Shown: positions 1 through 9,430, counted from the first letter of the stretch. The stretch is DNA of 64,000 nucleotides from Calothrix sp. NIES-4105 (GCF_002368415.1 NZ_AP018290.1:6823717-6887716); one strand, 5' to 3'. Translations and numbers: made by a program. The notes: a model not told the origin generated them from the sequence alone.

Positions 1-1317
1 GACAGTTTTGCTATTCTCGATTTTTCAGATAAAGTAAGGCAATTATCGCAGGCACCACTGTCAAATACTCACGAAAACCGCCAAAAAGCAATTAATTATA
101 TCAATAAGCTGGAGGCTGGTGGCGCCACGGAAATGCTTGGTGGAATTAAAAAAGCTGTTAATTTCCCGGCGCCTGCTGGTCGATTAAGAACTGTGGTTTT
201 ATTGAGTGATGGATATATTGGTAATGAAAATGAGATTCTTGCAGAAGTCCAAAGTACACTTCAACCAGGAAACCGTTTATATAGCTTTGGTGCAGGTAGT
301 TCGGTAAATCGTTTTTTACTCAACCGCATTGCGGAAATTGGACGGGGTGTTTCATATATTATTCGCTACGATGAAACAACGGATGAAGTGACAAAAAAAT
401 TCTTCCGTCAAATAAATAATCCCGTATTGACGAATATCCAAATTAGCTGGGAAGGAGAAGGAGAAGCACCTCTAATTTATCCAGCCCAACCACCTGATTT
501 ATTCGCTGAACAACCGCTAGTTTTATTTGGACGCAAACAAGATTCTGCAAATGGACATATTTGTATCCGTGGAAATACTGTTAATAGTGATTATGAAAAA
601 GTATTTCCAGTAAACTTTGCATCGGGTAACGCTGCTGTTGCACAACTATGGGCGCGCGCTCGTATCAAGTCACTAACGAATGAAATGTTCGCATATGAAA
701 CGACAGCAAAAGTTGAAGCAGTAACAGATATAGCCTTAACTTATCAATTATTATCTCAGTACACAGCGTTCGTTGCTGTCAGCGAAGAAGTCAGAGTAAA
801 CCCAAATGGAGAGTCGGTAAAAGTGGAGGTACCTGTAGAAATACCCCAAGGTGTTAACTACGAAACTGCTGTTGGTTCATCTCAAAGAGCCATTTTTGGT
901 GAAATGGCAAGGGGAATTACTGCATACTCTCTCGCTGCTGCGCCGTCTCCATCTTCAGTTGATATGCCTGATTTTCTAAGAAGGCGCCCTGCTGCAAAAG
1001 CATCAAGTCCAGCTTACACAGCCCACGAAACACAAATCAATCCTCAAATAAAAGTTATTAGCATCACAGGTTTAGAAGACGCTGTAACTCACGAACTCAC
1101 GAACTACTTGGAAAGCCAAAATATACCAGAAGGTTACAATGGTCAAGTAGTCATAGAATTGCAGCTAAATAAAGGTCGTATTCAACAGGTGAGCTTTGAT
1201 GAAGATGCCTCTACTTTAAAAGCTGTCAAGATTTTAGCAGCCATTCGGCGCCTGCTTGTTTCATGGAGAACATCACAACCAGTCACAGCAACCGCTCGCA
1301 TAACTCTTGATATCTAA
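1..1317 (+). CDS. VWA-domain protein, 3' part (gene begins before the window)
   Basis: The reading frame is open from base 1 to a TAA at 1315-1317, giving 438 residues, so the start lies outside the window. An ATG at 133 is internal to the VWA fold and is not a credible start. The first ~120 residues look like the second half of a von Willebrand A domain: DSFAILDFSD strand, then the threonine of the metal site in AGGATEM (residue 43), then the VVLLSDGYIGNE strand. The rest resembles the tail of cyanobacterial VIT-VWA proteins, ending in a small domain (ITGLEDAVTHELTNYL onward) that recalls TonB-like C-termini. VIT-VWA proteins are usually envelope-associated adhesion or scaffold proteins. The exact role here is unknown, and the N-terminal VIT domain is not visible. 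Confidence 0.8.
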   Translation, partial: DSFAILDFSDKVRQLSQAPLSNTHENRQKAINYINKLEAGGATEMLGGIKKAVNFPAPAGRLRTVVLLSDGYIGNENEILAEVQSTLQPGNRLYSFGAGSSVNRFLLNRIAEIGRGVSYIIRYDETTDEVTKKFFRQINNPVLTNIQISWEGEGEAPLIYPAQPPDLFAEQPLVLFGRKQDSANGHICIRGNTVNSDYEKVFPVNFASGNAAVAQLWARARIKSLTNEMFAYETTAKVEAVTDIALTYQLLSQYTAFVAVSEEVRVNPNGESVKVEVPVEIPQGVNYETAVGSSQRAIFGEMARGITAYSLAAAPSPSSVDMPDFLRRRPAAKASSPAYTAHETQINPQIKVISITGLEDAVTHELTNYLESQNIPEGYNGQVVIELQLNKGRIQQVSFDEDASTLKAVKILAAIRRLLVSWRTSQPVTATARITLDI

Positions 1318-1485
1318 AAACCGACTAATCGTAGCACAGGTGTCTTGCCTGTGCAGTATTCAAGTAATATATTTTCTTGAAAAGATACATTTTATACTCA
1401 ATATCACGTGAAATTCGCTTTTACTTGTTTTATAAAAAATAGATAATAAAAAGAGGATTAACTTCTAATTCCACTGCTCGCGCCT

Positions 1486-1543
1486 GTGCGTGACGCTACT
1501 AGAAACTCGTGCTTTGTTTAGAATCTTTTGTAGCGTCACGCAC
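1486..1543. repeat. Inverted repeat, 14-bp perfect arms
   Basis: GTGCGTGACGCTAC at 1486-1499 is exactly repeated in inverse as GTAGCGTCACGCAC at 1530-1543, with a loop of about 30 bases. The same GTGCGTGA/TCACGCAC core occurs around 17141-17404, so this looks like a member of a dispersed repeat family rather than a local terminator. It lies between the VWA gene and the SRPBCC gene. Confidence 0.7.
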
Positions 1544-1571
1544 CCTACTCCTAACTTATTTTCATTGCTCA

Positions 1572-2021
1572 ATGTTGCAATTTAAGTATTCTTCCGTTAT
1601 TGAGGCGCCTGTCGAAGTCGTTTGGCGATTTCATGAACGTCCGGATGTTCTTCAGTTACTGACTCCACCTTGGCAACCAATTCAAGTTGTCCGTCGTGAA
1701 GGTGGTTTGGGTGTTGGTGCCATTACAGAGTTCCGAATGTTTTTGGGATTGTTACCTTTGACTTGGTTGGCACGGCATACTGAGTATGAAAAGTACCGAT
1801 TTTTTACTGATGAACAGCTTTCGGGACCGTTTGAGTTTTGGCAGCACCGACATTTGTTTGATACTGAAAGTAATAGAACTAGATTGACTGATGCTATCTC
1901 GTTTTCTATGCCTGGTGGTGAAACTGTTGAATTTTTAAGTGGTTGGTTGATACAAGCTCAACTTGATGCTATGTTTCGCTATCGTCATGAAATAACTAAA
2001 CGAGAATGCGAATCTCACTAA
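1572..2021 (+). CDS. SRPBCC (START-like) family protein
   Basis: 149 residues from ATG 1572. An open frame runs back to 1509, but those codons cross the right arm of a dispersed inverted repeat, so the first conserved-looking methionine (MLQFKYSSVIEAPVEVVWRF) was chosen. That N-terminus, a strand followed by EAPVEVVWRFHERPD, is typical of the SRPBCC/polyketide-cyclase-like ligand-binding fold, and the length (about 150) fits the family. Cyanobacterial relatives are small cytoplasmic proteins of unknown ligand. No catalytic residues can be assigned. The gene is flanked by repeats on both sides and has no evident operon partner. Confidence 0.7.
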   Translation: MLQFKYSSVIEAPVEVVWRFHERPDVLQLLTPPWQPIQVVRREGGLGVGAITEFRMFLGLLPLTWLARHTEYEKYRFFTDEQLSGPFEFWQHRHLFDTESNRTRLTDAISFSMPGGETVEFLSGWLIQAQLDAMFRYRHEITKRECESH

Positions 2022-2023
2022 GT

Positions 2024-2187
2024 AGAAAGTGCTGAGTGCTGAGTGCTGAGTGGCTAACGAAAAAATTACATATTATTTTCCTTTTTGAAGTGCTTCCTTA
2101 ATGAGTGCGCGAGTGCTGAGTTCTAAGCGCAAGGTTTTAACTTCTAACTCCTAACTTCTCAGCACTCAGCACTCAGCACTTTCCACT
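2024..2187. repeat. Heptamer repeat (GTGCTGA)n arranged as a long inverted repeat
   Basis: AGTGCTGAGTGCTGAGTG at about 2029-2050 is mirrored by CACTCAGCACTCAGCACT at about 2163-2180. The unit is a 7-mer, GTGCTGA. Such short tandemly repeated repetitive sequences are common in filamentous cyanobacteria. Related copies occur here at 9362-9430, 14542-14572, 33866-33929, and inside two NRPS genes (52836-52870, 56301-56376). It separates the SRPBCC gene from the convergent SDR gene. Confidence 0.8.
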
Positions 2188-2190
2188 CAT

Positions 2191-3012
2191 TTATTTGTCT
2201 TTATTTTTGAGGGCTTGGCGTGAAACCCATTGCATTAAAGCTGGAAATAAACGGTACATGGTTTGCGAGAAGTTGGCAGAACCCACCATTACTTCCGATT
2301 TTTGGTTGCTTACTGCGTCCCAAATTGCTTCCGCTACATCTTTTGGTTTTTCGATAACTGGAGCGTTTGTAACTTGACCTAGCTGTTCACGACGTTTCCG
2401 CGCGTCTTCTTCGTCCTTTCCACGAAAAATTGCTCGCTCTAGAAAACTACTGGCAATTACGTTTGGATAAATACCGCAAACCTGAATACCTTTTGGTTTA
2501 AGTTCTGCTTGCAGTGCCTCGGTTAAACCTGTTACAGCAAATTTACTGGTGCAGTACGCAGCTAGATAAGGTGTAGGTACTTTTCCCCCTATAGAACTAA
2601 TATTAACTATTGTTCCAGTTTCGCGTTCGAGGAAATGTGGTAACAGTGCGTTTATTGTATGAATATATCCCCACAAATTCGTATCGATAACTGTATGCCA
2701 GTCATCTAATGAAAAATTTTCAACTGTTCCAGTTGCAAATATTCCCGCATTATTCACCAGTACGTCAATATTGCCAAAATGCTGTAATGCTTTTTCTACA
2801 AGTGTTTTGACTTGCTCTGAGTCGCGAACATCGCAAACTACTGTCAAAACATCGTTGTCGCGACCAAGATTTTTTATTTCTTGTGCTACTGTCTGTAGGT
2901 TCTCATCTGACCGTGCGGCAAGTGCTAAGTTGTATCCTTTGCGCGCGAACAAAAGCGCAGTTTGCTTACCTATCCCTTGCGAGGCGCCTGTGATTAGTAT
3001 TGTTGGAGCCAT
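2191..3012 (-). CDS. Short-chain dehydrogenase/reductase (SDR)
   Basis: 273 residues, the classical SDR length. The NAD(P)-binding motif TGASQGIG is at residues 8-15, NNAG at 87-90, the catalytic Ser in NISS near 139, and the YxxxK pair at Y153 and K157. The Rossmann part has an alanine/arginine (AARSDE) after strand 2, which favours NADP(H) by family knowledge. The substrate cannot be read from the sequence. The C-terminal ~25 residues are hydrophobic and basic (MYRLFPALMQWVSRQALKNKDK), possibly membrane-touching. It is transcribed alone, convergent with the SRPBCC gene. Confidence 0.9.
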   Translation of the reverse strand: MAPTILITGASQGIGKQTALLFARKGYNLALAARSDENLQTVAQEIKNLGRDNDVLTVVCDVRDSEQVKTLVEKALQHFGNIDVLVNNAGIFATGTVENFSLDDWHTVIDTNLWGYIHTINALLPHFLERETGTIVNISSIGGKVPTPYLAAYCTSKFAVTGLTEALQAELKPKGIQVCGIYPNVIASSFLERAIFRGKDEEDARKRREQLGQVTNAPVIEKPKDVAEAIWDAVSNQKSEVMVGSANFSQTMYRLFPALMQWVSRQALKNKDK

Positions 3013-3391
3013 AATTGTTTTTCTAAAAGCACATCTACCTTTATAAGTTTGGTAAACAAGCTTATAGAAACCTTCTTACTAAAGTTAGAACTATAGTTGT
3101 TTGACTAAGTTTTGCGAAGCTATACATATTTATATTAAATATATATGATATTTTTAATACTTATTTAAGTCATATACACCTACGTGATACTGTATTGTTG
3201 TGCAAGCGTTTACATGGGTTGGAGATAAAAAGTATTTACTTGGTAAATCAGCTTTAAGAATGACAGAACTATATCCAAAAGTTACAGATTTATGCTTTTA
3301 TTTAGAATAAATCTTGGGACTACAGACAGATAGTTAAATTTTAGTAAATACTTAGTATAAAGGTAAATTACTCAATAATTCTAGTCGATCA
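3013..3391. other. Divergent intergenic region, SDR / crtW
   Basis: 379 AT-rich bases between two divergently transcribed genes, so it must hold both promoters. No repeat, RNA gene or convincing operator was recognised. Confidence 0.5.
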
Positions 3392-4201
3392 ATGCTACAA
3401 AAATCAATCGTGTACCCGTCACAGATGTATTTTGAAGACAGTATACATCCTTACCGGGGAATATTTACAGCTATTATAATTATCGCCGCATGGGCGGTTG
3501 GCTTAATTTTATTAATGAATGTAAATGTTAGAGAAACTAATATAATTGCTTTAGTTACTGCTGTGTTGTGGCAAACGTTTTGTTATACCGGACTTTTTAT
3601 TACTGCACATGACGCAATGCATGGGACAGTTACTCCGTATAATATTAAATTAAATCATTATATTGGCTCACTATGTTTATTTTTATATGGCGGCTTATCA
3701 TACAAAACACTGTTAAAAAAACACTGGCAACACCATCAACACCCTGCTACACAAGATGACCCAGATTTTCACGATGGAGAAAACAAAAATCTGATTGCTT
3801 GGTATTTACATTTCATGAAAGGGTATTGGAGTTGGAAGCAAATTATCATTATAATGGTTGTTTATAATTCACTAGCTTACCTTTTTCATATATCCCAAGT
3901 GAATTTAAATTTGTTTTGGGTAGTACCTTCATTGTTAAGTTCGTTACAATTATTTTATTTCGGTACTTTTGAACCTCATAATGAACCGACTACTGGATAC
4001 ACAACAAAGCATCATACTCGTACAATCTCCCGCCCTGTTTGGTTATCTTTTATAACTTGCTATCATTTCGGATATCATGAGGAACATCATCAGTACCCTA
4101 ATGTTCCTTGGTGGCAGTTACCTACAGTTCATCAACAAGCTGACTTACGGCAATTTTCGGACGTAGACAAAGATAAGCAAGAGGTCCAAAAAGTGGCGTG
4201 A
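3392..4201 (+). CDS. crtW: Beta-carotene ketolase, CrtW type
   Basis: 269 residues, an integral-membrane di-iron oxygenase of the fatty-acid-desaturase superfamily. It adds keto groups at C4 of beta-ionone rings (echinenone/canthaxanthin). The histidine boxes are visible: HDAMH at 73-77, HWQHHQH at 111-117 followed by DPDFH at 123-127, and HEEHH at 229-233 followed by YPNVPWWQLP, the CrtW signature. Hydrophobic spans lie around 24-45, 50-72, 88-104 and 148-190. The last 80 bases overlap the 3' end of the convergent membrane-protein gene. Confusion with a plain desaturase is unlikely, because the FGYHEEHH..P.VPWW ending is characteristic of ketolases. Confidence 0.9.
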   Translation: MLQKSIVYPSQMYFEDSIHPYRGIFTAIIIIAAWAVGLILLMNVNVRETNIIALVTAVLWQTFCYTGLFITAHDAMHGTVTPYNIKLNHYIGSLCLFLYGGLSYKTLLKKHWQHHQHPATQDDPDFHDGENKNLIAWYLHFMKGYWSWKQIIIIMVVYNSLAYLFHISQVNLNLFWVVPSLLSSLQLFYFGTFEPHNEPTTGYTTKHHTRTISRPVWLSFITCYHFGYHEEHHQYPNVPWWQLPTVHQQADLRQFSDVDKDKQEVQKVA

Positions 4202-4787
4202 GCGCAATAAATAAGTAAAGTTGTCCCATTTGCTCTTTGTTCCAGTTACGACGCGCGATGTCATCATCAAGAATACTAGTTGGGAACAACAAGTAAAATA
4301 AACACAAAGCAAGACTCATTCCGTGAATAAATTTATCCGTCACGAACTGGTCAATGAAATTATCCCAGTTGCCTAAGAAAGCGTAAGCAACCAAACCAAC
4401 GGTTGTAATTGTTAGAGAGTAAGCAAAAGCCCGCGAGTCGAGAAACTTTAAAAATTTATCTTTCTCACCACTAAAGCTTTGATTCGATTCGCGTAATGCC
4501 AAATATGGTATTAATCCTATAACACCCGACGCTACCGAAGCAATGGCAAAAGGATAAAACCGTATTGATTGCATTCGACCGTCAAAGAATAACAGACTAC
4601 TATATATAAGTAGCCAAATCCCAACAAGAGCAAATAATGACAGAATAACGGGGTTTACCTGCGTCCATTGAAGCGTAAGTATATTTATCAGCAATTTGAT
4701 GGTCGCTTCTAGATGCAGTGGTGGAGCAAGAAATATTACATAAACAATAAATCCTGCCCAAAGTAACCACAATGCATTCCGATTCAT
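4122..4787 (-). CDS. Multi-pass membrane protein, paralogue of its neighbour
   Basis: 221 residues with about five to six hydrophobic spans and no domain I recognise. It aligns along its whole length by eye with the product of the next gene upstream. Shared stretches include LW.GF..Y...APP near the N-terminus, the FDGR/IDGRG loop, PYLALRE/PYIALRE, LDSR, F.D.FIHGMSL/SRFIHVMSL, DDIARR/DDMARR and LTPLFGPLAYLC/LVPLFGALIYLC at the C-terminus. The pair is therefore a tandem duplication of a cyanobacterial membrane-protein family of unknown function. The final 80 bases run antisense through the end of crtW. Since the C-terminal motif matches the paralogue, the overlap is real rather than an annotation artefact. 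Confidence 0.75.
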   Translation of the reverse strand: MNRNALWLLWAGFIVYVIFLAPPLHLEATIKLLINILTLQWTQVNPVILSLFALVGIWLLIYSSLLFFDGRMQSIRFYPFAIASVASGVIGLIPYLALRESNQSFSGEKDKFLKFLDSRAFAYSLTITTVGLVAYAFLGNWDNFIDQFVTDKFIHGMSLALCLFYLLFPTSILDDDIARRNWNKEQMGQLYLFIALTPLFGPLAYLCLRPKIAVSQLVDEL

Positions 4788-4817
4788 AATATTCCTGATT
4801 TTCTTGATTTCTTAATT

Positions 4818-5498
4818 TTAAGTTGTAGCTGGTTTTTGTTGAGGATTAATACTGTTACTTATTTCTGGTAAAGGTTTTCTAACGCACAAGTATATCAAGG
4901 CACCGAATAGCGGTACTAATGCGACTAACCAAAATAGTGCTTTATTGTCCACCATTCCCCGACGTGCCATATCGTCTCCAACCAAACTGGAGGGCAACAA
5001 GCACAGCAAGCAAAAGTCTAAGCTCATGACATGGATAAAGCGACTAGTTTGCCATTGCTGTACAAAATTACTCCAGTTTCCTTGGCTAATGCCATAAAAT
5101 ATTAAAATAATTGCGCCAACTGATAATAAAATTGCCGTGATGCGGGAATCCAATATTTTAATGAAGGTATTTTTTTGACCTATAAATTCAGGGTTGGGTT
5201 CACGTAGGGCAATATAAGGTAATAAAGCAAAGGCGCCGACTCCAAATGAAAATGTTGAAAATGGCCAAGCGGGAGTTTTTTGTCCTCTACCATCAATAAA
5301 TACTAAACAAGCATATATCATGGGTAGCACTCCCATGATATTAAATAAGGCAACTACCAAAGGATTGATTCCTTGCCATTGACCTGTTGATAGATTTTTT
5401 ATCAGTTCAAGTGTGTCAGGTTGGTCAGGAGGTGCGAATATAAAGGCGTAGGTGGTAAATCCTAGCCAGATTAACCAAAATGTTATTTTTCTCAGCAT
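4818..5498 (-). CDS. Multi-pass membrane protein, paralogue of its neighbour
   Basis: 226 residues from ATG 5498. The frame is open to 5579, but the extra residues are charged and non-conserved and cross a palindromic repeat, whereas MLRKITFWLIWLGF matches the paralogue's start (MNRNALWLLWAGF). Transmembrane spans occur throughout. The conserved loops IDGRG, PYIALREPNPEF, SRFIHVMSL, DDMARR and PLFGALIYLC are shared with the gene at 4122-4787, 30 bases downstream, so the two are probably cotranscribed. Function is unknown. The adjacency to crtW on the opposite strand gives no firm functional clue. Confidence 0.75.
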   Translation of the reverse strand: MLRKITFWLIWLGFTTYAFIFAPPDQPDTLELIKNLSTGQWQGINPLVVALFNIMGVLPMIYACLVFIDGRGQKTPAWPFSTFSFGVGAFALLPYIALREPNPEFIGQKNTFIKILDSRITAILLSVGAIILIFYGISQGNWSNFVQQWQTSRFIHVMSLDFCLLCLLPSSLVGDDMARRGMVDNKALFWLVALVPLFGALIYLCVRKPLPEISNSINPQQKPATT

Positions 5499-5569
5499 AT
5501 TTATAGATATTACTTGCTGGCAAAAATACAATTTTCTATCTGAAGTGATATTTTTTATTCTTAATCGTA

Positions 5570-5659
5570 GGGTGGGCACTGCCCACCTTACACTTCAACT
5601 AATGGCTTCGCTGAGGGTGGGCACTGCCCACCTTACATTTTAACTAATGGCTTCACTAA
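5570..5659. repeat. 45-bp tandem duplication of a palindrome plus the end of hrcA
   Basis: The palindrome GGTGGGCACTGCCCACC occurs twice, 45 bases apart (5571 and 5616). Each copy is followed by CTAATGGCTTCGCT or CTAATGGCTTCACT. The second of these is the actual 3' coding end of hrcA, so the duplication copied the repeat together with the last codons of the gene. Another copy of the palindrome stands alone at 10621-10637. Confidence 0.8.
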
Positions 5660-6719
5660 GATATTCGGAGGCAGCAGTTACTACTGCAATGGCATTTTCG
5701 TAATCTAGCCGTGTTGGTCCAAGTACTCCTATACTTCCTACAGGTACAGAACCGCGCCGATATGTCGATGATATTAGTGTACACCCACGTATTGGTTCTA
5801 AAGGATTTTCGGCGCCGATACGAATTGTGATTTTTGGTTTGCCTGGTTCTTCTGACCCGTCGGGTTCCTCAAAAATTAGGTGCCATAGTTGCTCTTGTTC
5901 TTCTTCTAAAAGCTGAATAATCGTTTGTACTTGCTGTAACTGCGAAAACTCAGGTTGACGCAAAACCTCAGAAACTCCACGCACCATGATTTGTGTACGT
6001 TCAGAGGCTACTTTGCGATGGTTTAATTCTAAAAGCGATGTTTTTAAGTATTCACCGTAGTGATGAAATTCGCGATCAAGTTGCGTCCAGTCCAGGTTTG
6101 CTAGTTCCAATAAGCTTTTACCACGCAAGTGACTGTTCAAGAAGTTAGAAACTATTTGCAACTCACGGTCTATTAACTCCGCGTCGCGTTTATTTCCATC
6201 TGGTGCAGGTGGTATATCTAGTAAAGTTGAATGTGTTTCATACCCCTCTGTAACTACTATTAACATTACCTTCCCGGCTTCGATTTGCACCAGCTGCAAG
6301 TGACGTAACACGGCACCACCATTTTGTGGCATCGTGATTAATGTTATGCAACCGCTCAAAGTAGCAAGAATTTGCCCTGCACCATGCAATAGCGCTTCTA
6401 AACTCCAATCTTCCCATTTCAAACGTGTAGAGAGCGCTTGTTCAACCTGTAAAGTAATTGCTTCACTTGGCACCGTTAAATTGTTTACATAAATTCGATA
6501 CCCAGAATCTGAAGGTACTCTACCTGCTGAGGTATGCGGTTGATATAGCAACCCAGCTTTTTCTAACACGCCCATTACATTCCGAATTGTCGCAGAGCTA
6601 ACACCAAGGTTAAACTCTTCTAGCAGGGCTTTTGAACCAACTGGCTCGGCTGTGGCAATATAATGTCGCACCGTTGCCCAAAGTATATGCTGTTGTCGAT
6701 TTGTTAATTGAACTGGCAT
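5640..6719 (-). CDS. hrcA: Heat-inducible transcription repressor HrcA
   Basis: 359 residues, in the normal range for HrcA. The N-terminal winged helix is clear: [17 protein letters not shown], then EPVGSKAL and the recognition helix [19 protein letters not shown], followed by the conserved hinge [19 protein letters not shown]. The remaining residues form the dimerisation and inserted domains, ending in [13 protein letters not shown], a typical HrcA signature. In other bacteria HrcA binds CIRCE and represses groE/dnaK; in cyanobacteria it controls groESL. No CIRCE element was found in the 530 bases upstream. The 3' end has been duplicated with an adjoining palindrome. Confidence 0.95.
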   Translation of the reverse strand: MPVQLTNRQQHILWATVRHYIATAEPVGSKALLEEFNLGVSSATIRNVMGVLEKAGLLYQPHTSAGRVPSDSGYRIYVNNLTVPSEAITLQVEQALSTRLKWEDWSLEALLHGAGQILATLSGCITLITMPQNGGAVLRHLQLVQIEAGKVMLIVVTEGYETHSTLLDIPPAPDGNKRDAELIDRELQIVSNFLNSHLRGKSLLELANLDWTQLDREFHHYGEYLKTSLLELNHRKVASERTQIMVRGVSEVLRQPEFSQLQQVQTIIQLLEEEQEQLWHLIFEEPDGSEEPGKPKITIRIGAENPLEPIRGCTLISSTYRRGSVPVGSIGVLGPTRLDYENAIAVVTAASEYLSEAIS

Positions 6720-7250
6720 AGGATGTGTTTACTGAAGGCAAATTTTAATTAAAAGTTTTAAAAATTAAATTAATCTGACAATACTTTCAGGTACGTAAAA
6801 TCTAAAATACTAATCAAAAGATTAATATTTCATTAAGAAAGATACCAAATCTATCTGCTATTTTTAATAAAAGTCAAAATAATGTTACATTTGTATATAG
6901 TAATTAAGTTTTAATTTGATAAATAGGTATTCCATAATACTTCAGGCTGGCAGCAGTTGTTAAGTACTACTAGATACATTAGCTTTACAGCTTCTTGCAT
7001 CTAATCTATATGGGTAGATGAATAAATGACTATCTACTGAAAGTAAGGTTTTTTTACTTACCGTTATTCAGTTGTGTAAAATTAGACATGATTGGTTTAT
7101 ATACTATATATAATTTCATAAGTAGTTACAAAACGCTGTATTGTTAAATACTAAAATACTCGTCAATTTCAAGTTGATGCCTCAGTAAAAACACCCTTGT
7201 GTGGCGGCTGATAGTTAAAACAAGAACAAGTGTTGGTATATATACAATCT
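6720..7250. other. Long AT-rich intergenic region upstream of hrcA
   Basis: About 530 bases with no credible reading frame, RNA gene or strong repeat. It carries the hrcA promoter, but no CIRCE inverted repeat (TTAGCACTC-N9-GAGTGCTAA) is present. A small RNA could be hidden here; nothing in the sequence demonstrates one. Confidence 0.4.
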
Positions 7251-7604
7251 TTAGTATTGAGGAATAGAAGGGTCAACTAAGCTAGAATAAGCTGCTATTC
7301 CACCTGTAATATTTTTAACATTCGTGAAGCCTTGATTTACAAGCCATTGGCACATTTGAGCGGAACGAACGCCATGATGGCATAGTACTAGAGTTTCTAT
7401 ATCGCTCTCAAAGCGCGCGTGGATTTGAGATTCCCAAGCTGCGAATTCACTCAAAGGGAGGTTGACAAAACCGTCTATGTTAGCAATTTCAATTTCTTGT
7501 GGTTCGCGAACATCAATAAGCTGAATTTTGTCGGCGCCTTTGGACAACCGCTCTTGTAATTGTTCAACGGTAACTTGGGAGAAGGGTGACGGATATTGTG
7601 GCAT
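7251..7604 (-). CDS. Single-domain rhodanese-like protein
   Basis: 117 residues, exactly one rhodanese domain. The fold markers are QLIDVREPQE (28-37) and NLPLSEF (48-54). The active-site loop is CHHGVRS at 75-81, with the persulfide cysteine C75, and is followed by SAQMCQWLVNQGFTNVKNITGGI. Rhodaneses carry a sulfane sulfur on the loop cysteine, and small ones such as this act in sulfur transfer or as partners of other thiol enzymes. The physiological acceptor is not evident. It is a monocistronic gene with its own upstream region. Confidence 0.92.
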   Translation of the reverse strand: MPQYPSPFSQVTVEQLQERLSKGADKIQLIDVREPQEIEIANIDGFVNLPLSEFAAWESQIHARFESDIETLVLCHHGVRSAQMCQWLVNQGFTNVKNITGGIAAYSSLVDPSIPQY

Positions 7605-7710
7605 TTTACTACTTAATTTTTTATTAACAATTATATTTCTTATCTTACCGCTTTCCCCTTGACCCTTTCCCCTTTACCCTAAGAGTTGTTGGCAGTGGAT
7701 TATAGAATAT

Positions 7711-9351
7711 ATGACGAAATCATTCATTCGTCTTTTTGCAGCAAGCTTGGTTATGCTGCTCCTTAGTATTACAAGCTGTGCAGAAGCATTGGCAGCAAGT
7801 CCGTTTGGTAAGGAAAATCTAATAGAATCTAACTCGGCAATATTTGTGTCAAAGCAGGCGCCTGTGATGATATCTATATTGAATCCAGAACGGTTACAGT
7901 CGTTAGATAAGCCTGGATACTCGTTTCTTAAGGCAGATTTTTTTAAGAATTCTGGTTTTAATTTTCGTGAAGACGTTCAACCTTGGCTTGGAAACGAAGT
8001 TACACTTGCCGTCACTAGTTTAGACTTTGACCGTGACCCTGATAATGGTAAGTTACCTGGATATTTGCTTGCTATGGCGACTAAATCACCAGAAAAAAGC
8101 CGTGAGTTTGTCCAGCTATTTTTCTCAAAACGGGTTTTGGCAGGCGCCGAATTAAGTGTGGAAGAGTTTGCAGGTATAAAAGTTATCTCTGATGCGCCGA
8201 ATAATAAAGCAACGCTTGCTGGTGCAGTAGTTGGTGATAAGTATGTTTTGTTTGCAAACGACCCGAAAGTATTGCGTGAAGCTATAAATAATGCTCAAGC
8301 ACCCGATTTAAGTTTAACTTCAGTGAAGAAATATGAAGATATTAAACAAGTATCACAAAAATCGCTTGGTGTGGCATTTTTTAATCTTCCAATCGTGGCA
8401 GAATGGCTTGGTTTGAAGCTACCTATACAAAACTTTGATGAGCAATCTGTAGCACTGTTGCCAGTTTCAAAAGGTTTACTTGCTCAAACAGTAGCATTAT
8501 CGACTCAAGAAATGTTGGCGCCATTAGAGTCATTGTCGAAACCTGTAGATGCACTTAAATATATTCCAGCAAACGTTGGTATTGCAGTTGGGAGTACAGA
8601 TTTAAGTAATTTATCTGACAGCAATTTAGCGATGTTTTGGCAGCAACTAAAAAGTGTGTTGTCACCCCAAGGAGAAACGAATGCAGGAATTAATCTGAAT
8701 TTTAGTAATTTTGTGCAGCAAGACGCAGAAGCTCAAAAACTTTCGAGCATAGACTTATCAAAAGATATCTTCAATTGGGTACAGGGTGAATATGCTATTG
8801 GCTTGATATCATCTGGACAATCACCTGAATGGATTTTTGTTACAGAAAAGGCGCCTTCTACACAAGAGGGTATAGCAAACCTCGATTCAATCGCAGCTAA
8901 AAACGGGTTAAGTGTTACTGAGTTCAGCTTGTTTGACAAACCAATTGTAGCTTGGACACAGTTAAAAGCAACAGATGCGAATAAGAGTGGTAAACCGTCT
9001 TTTAGTATTGAAGCAAAAGCTTATGGAGTACATACGACTTTAGATAACTACGAAATTTTCACTTCATCCTTAGAGACTATGTACGAAGTCCTCACAATCA
9101 AGGATAATGCATTATTAGAAAACCGCAATTTTAAGAATAGTATTGCAGCGCTTCCTGAATCAAACGCTGGTTACGTCTACATTAATTGGGTAACTAGTCA
9201 GGGTATTCTAGAGCGACAGATACCTATACTCAAGCTGCTTAAACTAGTCGCTAAACCTTTCTTTACCAATTTGCGCTCTTTGACCATCACTAACTACGGT
9301 AGTGATACTAACTCACTCAAAGGTGATGTGTTTTTTCAACTTGAAGAATAA
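7711..9351 (+). CDS. DUF3352 family lipoprotein/secreted protein
   Basis: 546 residues. The N-terminus is a signal peptide: KSFIRLF then a hydrophobic core and ITSC at 20-23, a plausible lipobox, followed by an alternative signal peptidase I site ALAAS. The mature part matches the pattern of DUF3352 proteins, common in cyanobacteria: SAIFVSKQAPVMISILNPERL, the paired FFKNSGFNFREDVQPWLG segment, GYLLAMATKSPEKSREF, and repeated LSS/VGDKYVLFANDPKVL motifs. Function is unknown. Relatives are periplasmic or membrane-anchored. It stands alone, followed by a heptamer inverted repeat. Confidence 0.85.
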   Translation: MTKSFIRLFAASLVMLLLSITSCAEALAASPFGKENLIESNSAIFVSKQAPVMISILNPERLQSLDKPGYSFLKADFFKNSGFNFREDVQPWLGNEVTLAVTSLDFDRDPDNGKLPGYLLAMATKSPEKSREFVQLFFSKRVLAGAELSVEEFAGIKVISDAPNNKATLAGAVVGDKYVLFANDPKVLREAINNAQAPDLSLTSVKKYEDIKQVSQKSLGVAFFNLPIVAEWLGLKLPIQNFDEQSVALLPVSKGLLAQTVALSTQEMLAPLESLSKPVDALKYIPANVGIAVGSTDLSNLSDSNLAMFWQQLKSVLSPQGETNAGINLNFSNFVQQDAEAQKLSSIDLSKDIFNWVQGEYAIGLISSGQSPEWIFVTEKAPSTQEGIANLDSIAAKNGLSVTEFSLFDKPIVAWTQLKATDANKSGKPSFSIEAKAYGVHTTLDNYEIFTSSLETMYEVLTIKDNALLENRNFKNSIAALPESNAGYVYINWVTSQGILERQIPILKLLKLVAKPFFTNLRSLTITNYGSDTNSLKGDVFFQLEE

Positions 9352-9361
9352 AAGAAGAGTT

Positions 9362-9430
9362 GAAAGTGCTGAGTGCGCTCGTGCTGAGTAACGGTAAGAA
9401 AATACTCAGCACTCATTACTCAGAACTTTT
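9362..9430. repeat. Heptamer-type inverted repeat
   Basis: AAAGTGCTGAGTGC near 9363 and CTCAGCACTCATTACTCAG near 9402 form an imperfect hairpin built from the GTGCTGA heptamer, directly after the DUF3352 stop codon. It may act as a terminator, but its family membership suggests a dispersed repeat. Confidence 0.65.
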
